Below are positions 15,739 to 18,826 of a stretch of DNA of 18,826 bases, piece by piece. The DNA lies in contig JBCCEV010000084.1 of NCBI GenBank assembly GCA_039030125.1, forward strand, positions 1 to 18,826, written 5' to 3'. How positions within the stretch are numbered: position 1 is the first letter of the stretch; every line of letters starts with the position of its first letter. Below the pieces are notes generated by a model. It searched no databases, was not told where the DNA came from, and saw nothing but the letters and a program-made list of their open reading frames with translations. The stretch is from JBCCEV01 sp039030125 (GTDB taxonomy: Bacteria; Pseudomonadota; Gammaproteobacteria; Ga0077536). The position numbers and the translations under genes are program-made.

Positions 15739-16773
15739 TTAGTGGGTTAGGCTCGGAATAATCTCCGAAATAAAAAGCTCGAGTGACTGCATGCTGTCTT
15801 CGTGGCTCAGCGAGCCCCACGCAAATGAGCCAACAAAATAGTTGATGCCGCTCACTTCGATGAGCTCGGCAATTTGGTTGCGCACCTTATCGACGGAGCC
15901 GACTAAGATGGTCTCTCCTGCCAGGCATGCATCCCATTCGAAAAACGCGTCGAAGCTCGTGTCGTTGTGGTGATGCCAAAGTTTGGTGATCGATTGATAC
16001 CAATCTTGGTAGGCAGGTTTCGCAATAGCCATCGCTTCTTCGTCGGTATTGGCAACATAAATCTGGCGCATGCCAGCGAGCATTGGCACTTTGATGTGGC
16101 CGTTGAGGCGCTTGTCTTCAGTGCCTTGTGCAGCGGCGATCTCCCGGTAATGATCCATAAGCTTAGCCACTAATGATGGCGGGCCAAGACTCATGAAATG
16201 GCACCCATTTTGGGCTGCGAAGCTTGCCCCTGATTCGCTAAACGATGGATACCACAGGGCGGGATACGGTTGCTGGAGGGGCTTGATTTCCATTGGTACA
16301 TCTTTGAACTGATAGTGCTTGCCATGATGATTAACGAGCGGCGCCGTCATTGCCTGGCAATAGATTTCAAGTGACTCTTCGAAAATCTCCTGCGCTTGTT
16401 CGGGATCCGCCCCAAAGCTTTGGGCTTCGTACGGGGAAACGCCGCGACTCACACCCACCTCCATGCGCCCGCCAGAGAGATGGTCGAGCATGCAAACTTC
16501 CTCGACCAATCGCAAGGGATGGTAAAGCGGCATCAGGTAAGCCATGGGGCTGAAACGAATTTGCGAGGTACGCTCAATTAAGCTTGCGAAAAACACTGCT
16601 GGCGACGGCGCCATACCGAGGGGCGTCGCGTGGTGTTCGGCGAGATGATAGCCATAGAAGCCTGCCTTGTCGGCGCGCTCAATCAGCGCGAGCCGTGATT
16701 GGTAGAGCGAGGAGATCGTCCCGGTTCCCCGATCAATCCAATCGAACATTCCAAAATCGATTTGTTTATCCAT
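15739..16773 (-). CDS. LLM-class flavin-dependent oxidoreductase
   Basis: This 344-residue luciferase-like monooxygenase-family protein shows DFGMFDWIDRG at the start, then GFYGYHLAEHHATPLGMAPS, a YLMPLYHPLRLVEEVCMLDH segment, SGGRMEVGVSRGVSPYEAQS and a late EVSGINYFVGSFAWGSL barrel strand. These features place it with FMN-dependent LLM oxidoreductases, which act with a separate flavin reductase; none is visible here. It is larger than, and only distantly related to, the flavin enzyme at 12941. It is the first gene of a two-gene unit with the amidase, which could act on the same nitrogen-containing compound (inference). It is divergent from the methyltransferase gene. Confidence 0.88.
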   Translation of the reverse strand: MDKQIDFGMFDWIDRGTGTISSLYQSRLALIERADKAGFYGYHLAEHHATPLGMAPSPAVFFASLIERTSQIRFSPMAYLMPLYHPLRLVEEVCMLDHLSGGRMEVGVSRGVSPYEAQSFGADPEQAQEIFEESLEIYCQAMTAPLVNHHGKHYQFKDVPMEIKPLQQPYPALWYPSFSESGASFAAQNGCHFMSLGPPSLVAKLMDHYREIAAAQGTEDKRLNGHIKVPMLAGMRQIYVANTDEEAMAIAKPAYQDWYQSITKLWHHHNDTSFDAFFEWDACLAGETILVGSVDKVRNQIAELIEVSGINYFVGSFAWGSLSHEDSMQSLELFISEIIPSLTH

Positions 16774-16924
16774 CGACTGACCTTTTATTCGTATTCGTAA
16801 TTACCCAAGCGGCAACTTGCGATGGTATGCCCATGCTCTAGTCGTCGCAGATTAAATGTAACGCCTCTGTTGTTGGTTCGTGGTTTTCTCGGCGACATCG
16901 AAGCCTTGGACGCCAAGTGCGAGA

Positions 16925-16954
16925 CCTCCCCAGGGTATAATTGCTTGGGGGAGG
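16925..16954 (+). promoter_or_regulatory. Hairpin masking the methyltransferase ribosome-binding site; contains TATAAT
   Basis: CCTCCCC (16925-16931) is fully complementary to GGGGAGG (16948-16954), which contains the Shine-Dalgarno core for the ATG at 16960. The 16-nt loop holds a consensus TATAAT (16936-16941). If transcription starts upstream, this hairpin would hide the ribosome site. If the TATAAT is a real -10 box, the transcript would start inside the right arm and be nearly leaderless. No good -35 box was found at 17 nt. Confidence 0.4.
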
Positions 16955-16959
16955 ACAGT

Positions 16960-17763
16960 ATGAACCAAGATGCATCGAAGTTCGTGGGATCAATTCCTAC
17001 GCATTACGACCAGGGATTGGGCCCGGTGATGTTCGAGGGCATGGCCGCCGAGGTGGCTGAGCGTGTCGCTCATTTCAAGCCCCAGGCGGTCCTTGAACTC
17101 GCTGCCGGGACGGGAATTTTGACCCGCGAGCTAAGGAACAAGTTGGCGCCGGGATCCGATCTTGTTGCCACTGATCTGAATGAGCCAATGCTTGATATTG
17201 CTCGTGAGAAATTTAGTGACCAGGAGCACGTTACTTTCGAGCAGGGGGATGCGATGGCGCTCCGTTATAAAGATGAGCAATTTGATTTGGCGGTTTGTCA
17301 GTTCGGGATCATGTTTTTCCCGGACAAAGTTAAATCGCATCAACAAGTGCATCGGGTACTAAGGTCCGGCGGCGACTATCTGTTCACGGTTTGGGGATCA
17401 ATCAAAGAGAATGATTTCGCGCACGTGGCGCAGGAGACAGTCATGCGCTTTTTTCCCAACGATCCTCCAGAGTTTTATCAAGTACCGTTTGGCTACCATA
17501 ACGCCGATGAGATCCGGGACGCGGCGCAACGGGGCGGTTTTGATGAAGTCGAGGTCGATAAGTTGACGGTTACGACGCCGATCCATTCTGTCCCTGATTT
17601 CGCCCGTGGGTTGATATTCGGAAATCCATTAGGTGAAGAAATAAAAAAAATCGGCGGTGATCCCGAGGAAGTCTGTGGCTCACTGGAGGAAGCCATCCGC
17701 AACGAGTTAGGTGGTTCCATAACCCTGCGCGCTTATTTGGCCCACGCGGGGCGATGGCACTAG
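16960..17763 (+). CDS. Class I SAM-dependent methyltransferase
   Basis: The protein is 267 residues when started at ATG 16960, which has a strong ribosome site (GGGGGAGGA, 16947-16955). The open frame extends upstream to 16822 but that part has no homology-like content. Motif I is VLELAAGTGILTREL (44-58), the acidic residue after strand 2 is Asp72 in ATDLNEPML, and QGDAMAL (95-101) and FDLAVCQFGIMFF (108-120) follow, with VLRSGGDYLFTVWGS as post-motif strand. This matches the Methyltransf_11/UbiE-like group acting on small molecules. The substrate is unknown. It ends 7 nt from the convergent cupin gene. Confidence 0.9.
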   Translation: MNQDASKFVGSIPTHYDQGLGPVMFEGMAAEVAERVAHFKPQAVLELAAGTGILTRELRNKLAPGSDLVATDLNEPMLDIAREKFSDQEHVTFEQGDAMALRYKDEQFDLAVCQFGIMFFPDKVKSHQQVHRVLRSGGDYLFTVWGSIKENDFAHVAQETVMRFFPNDPPEFYQVPFGYHNADEIRDAAQRGGFDEVEVDKLTVTTPIHSVPDFARGLIFGNPLGEEIKKIGGDPEEVCGSLEEAIRNELGGSITLRAYLAHAGRWH

Positions 17764-17770
17764 TTAGAAA

Positions 17771-18211
17771 TCAGAACGTCAGATAGTGTTTTCTGATTCT
17801 GGTTTCCATTTCCCAGCGGCCTTTCCAGCCTTTGGGGATGATAAATCTATCTTCAGAGCCAAAGGTCCGCCGCATGCCGTTGTCATCAACCGTCGTCAAA
17901 GTTCCGCTAAGCAACTCGACATACTCGTTAATGCGGTAACTCTCGATCACTAAGACACCAGGTCCTCCCTCCCAGATGCCAGAGCGATTGTTTGGATTCT
18001 CGCGGGCGGCATAGAGTTTTTTGTAGAGATACTTGCCATCAAAATCACCTTCGCGAAAGGAACGCGGAAATTGGCCGCTAAGTTCGGGCTCTTCACTGAG
18101 ATCCAAGGGTACGATGACGGGTGGTTCCGAGGCGATGGTGGCGCCTGCAAAGCCCATAAAGATCAGAGATCCGATAAGGGTAGCGGCCGGCAAATGTTGG
18201 ATGATTTTCAT
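17771..18211 (-). CDS. Secreted cupin-domain protein
   Basis: This 146-residue protein has a signal peptide (about residues 1-27, ending FAGATIASE) and a C-terminal cupin half-barrel. The recognisable block is YVELLSGTLTTVDDNGM, then FGSEDRFIIPKGWKGRWEME, similar to the cupin_3 type (DUF861-like), with the tail TRIRKHYLTF. The usual metal-binding histidines of the first cupin motif are not evident, so binding of metal is doubtful. An export signal is uncommon for this group. The start has no obvious Shine-Dalgarno. It is divergent from the FAD enzyme, and the gap of about 170 nt should hold both promoters. Confidence 0.75.
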   Translation of the reverse strand: MKIIQHLPAATLIGSLIFMGFAGATIASEPPVIVPLDLSEEPELSGQFPRSFREGDFDGKYLYKKLYAARENPNNRSGIWEGGPGVLVIESYRINEYVELLSGTLTTVDDNGMRRTFGSEDRFIIPKGWKGRWEMETRIRKHYLTF

Positions 18212-18384
18212 TCGAGGGCGTGGCTAAAAGGCCTAAGTGTCGATGAAGCTAGCGTAACTGATGAAGTCGGGGGCAACAATGCAAGCAATGGCAAGGGTTG
18301 CGCCGCACCAAGATGAACGTCTCGACTTTAAGCAAAGTAGCGGCATATAGTCCGTCGCCCTAGCACTTTTGGAGGAACGCTCCG

Positions 18385-18738
18385 TTGAACGAGATCGAAA
18401 CCGATTATCTCGTGATTGGCGCCGGTGCCTCGGCAATGGCGTTCGTCGATACGCTGATTGCCGGATCGGATGCTGACATAGTGATGGTCGAGCGACGGCA
18501 CCAGCCAGGTGGGCATTGGAATGACGCCTACCCGTTTGTGCGCATTCATCACTGTTCAGCAAACTATGGCTGTAACTCGACGATGTTGGGAACGAACGCG
18601 ATCAATGCGACCGGTCCTGATGCGGGAATGTATGAACGGGCCAACTCGGTAGAAGTCTGCGCCTATTTCCAGCGTGTTCTTGAAACGGTGTTGCTAGCCT
18701 CGGGGCAGGTTCGCTTGTTCGAGATGTATAATTACGTT
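18385..18738 (+). CDS. FAD/NAD(P)-dependent oxidoreductase, N-terminal part only
   Basis: A strong ribosome site GGAGGA (18371-18376) lies 8 nt before TTG 18385, which begins NEIETDYLVIGAGASAMAFV, a dinucleotide-binding GxGxxxM fold with the matching acidic end of strand 2 in VMVERR. Next come GGHWNDAYPFVRIHHCSANY and a family-like STMLG...GPDAGMYERANSVEVCAYFQRV block. This matches a group of FAD-binding proteins of about 400 residues or more. Homology fades after FEMYNYV, where a glycine-rich continuation would be expected. The frame stays open to the window end, but the last 80 or so bases look foreign, so the gene is cut at about 18738. Confidence 0.75.
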
Positions 18739-18749
18739 GCTATATTCAT

Positions 18750-18826
18750 CCGGGAGAGATCACTGTGCAGGCATTACTACCGTTCCTCCCACCAATGGTT
18801 GACTGAGAAAGATGGGAAGGTAACAA
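18750..18826 (-). other. Possible eukaryotic coding fragment
   Basis: On the minus strand the last bases read LLPSHLSQSTIGGRNGSNAC followed by TVIS. The SQST...GRNGSNAC pattern is reminiscent of multicopy cysteine-protease-like or transposon-linked proteins of sponges and cnidarians. This is recalled from pattern only, and the fragment is very short. Together with the loss of bacterial homology at 18738 it suggests a second junction to host DNA. Confidence 0.3.

Noticed and set aside
1..18826. CRISPR arrays, tRNA or rRNA genes, transposases, integrases, origins
   Set aside because: No regularly spaced repeats, RNA-gene signatures or mobile-element proteins were found on either strand.

Overview
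Most of the window (about 800 to 18738) is bacterial DNA of mid-50s GC by eye. It has tight gene packing, Shine-Dalgarno sites, 4-nt ATGA gene overlaps and TGA used as an ordinary stop codon. The gene content (an ABC/HlyD/TolC export operon, DUF1329, luciferase-like flavin enzymes, CmcJ/NvfI-type enzymes, FetB) suggests an uncultured marine or host-associated proteobacterium. That placement is an inference. Both extreme ends look different. Bases 1 to about 799 are AT-rich and carry a spliced-looking TRAF-type zinc-finger exon, so they are animal-like. The last 70 to 80 bases read on the minus strand as a peptide that also looks animal-like. Each boundary cuts a bacterial gene. The simplest reading is a chimeric contig from a host plus symbiont sample (for example sponge or cnidarian); bacterial DNA integrated in a host genome is the less likely alternative.

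Layout. 1-799: eukaryotic intron-like sequence with a fold-back repeat and a TRAF zinc-finger exon. 800-1645: CmcJ/NvfI-like enzyme, cut at its 5' end. 1838-3211: DUF1330 protein plus quinone-oxidoreductase-like dehydrogenase. 3276-7434 (minus): three-gene export operon of an ABC protein, an HlyD-type adaptor and a TolC-type channel. 7797-8498: FetB-like permease. 8628-9200: AhpD-like protein with an in-frame TGA in its redox motif. 9274-9854 (minus): remnants of a maleate isomerase/Asp-Glu racemase gene and a PAS-domain gene. 10100-11383: a second, longer CmcJ/NvfI-like enzyme. 11393-12736 (minus): DUF1329 protein. 12941-13801 (minus): luciferase-like oxidoreductase. 13887-14312: small secreted protein. 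14317-16773 (minus): a second luciferase-like enzyme followed by an amidase. 16960-17763: SAM methyltransferase. 17771-18211 (minus): secreted cupin. 18385-18738: start of an FAD-dependent enzyme, cut by the right junction.

The strongest discovery candidate is the AhpD-like gene. Its active-site motif E-x11-C-x2-C-x3-H is complete except that the second cysteine codon is TGA. The frame stays open and family-like for another 110 codons, and a perfect 6-bp stem with a GGTCA loop lies 21 nt after the TGA, as expected for a bacterial SECIS element. It is therefore a probable CxxU selenoprotein. The second candidate is the export operon, whose ABC protein keeps the ABC fold but has lost Walker A, the signature motif and Walker B, with no intact ATPase partner nearby. 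The rest is a loose set of redox and modification enzymes with no transcription regulator, RNA gene, CRISPR array or transposase in view.
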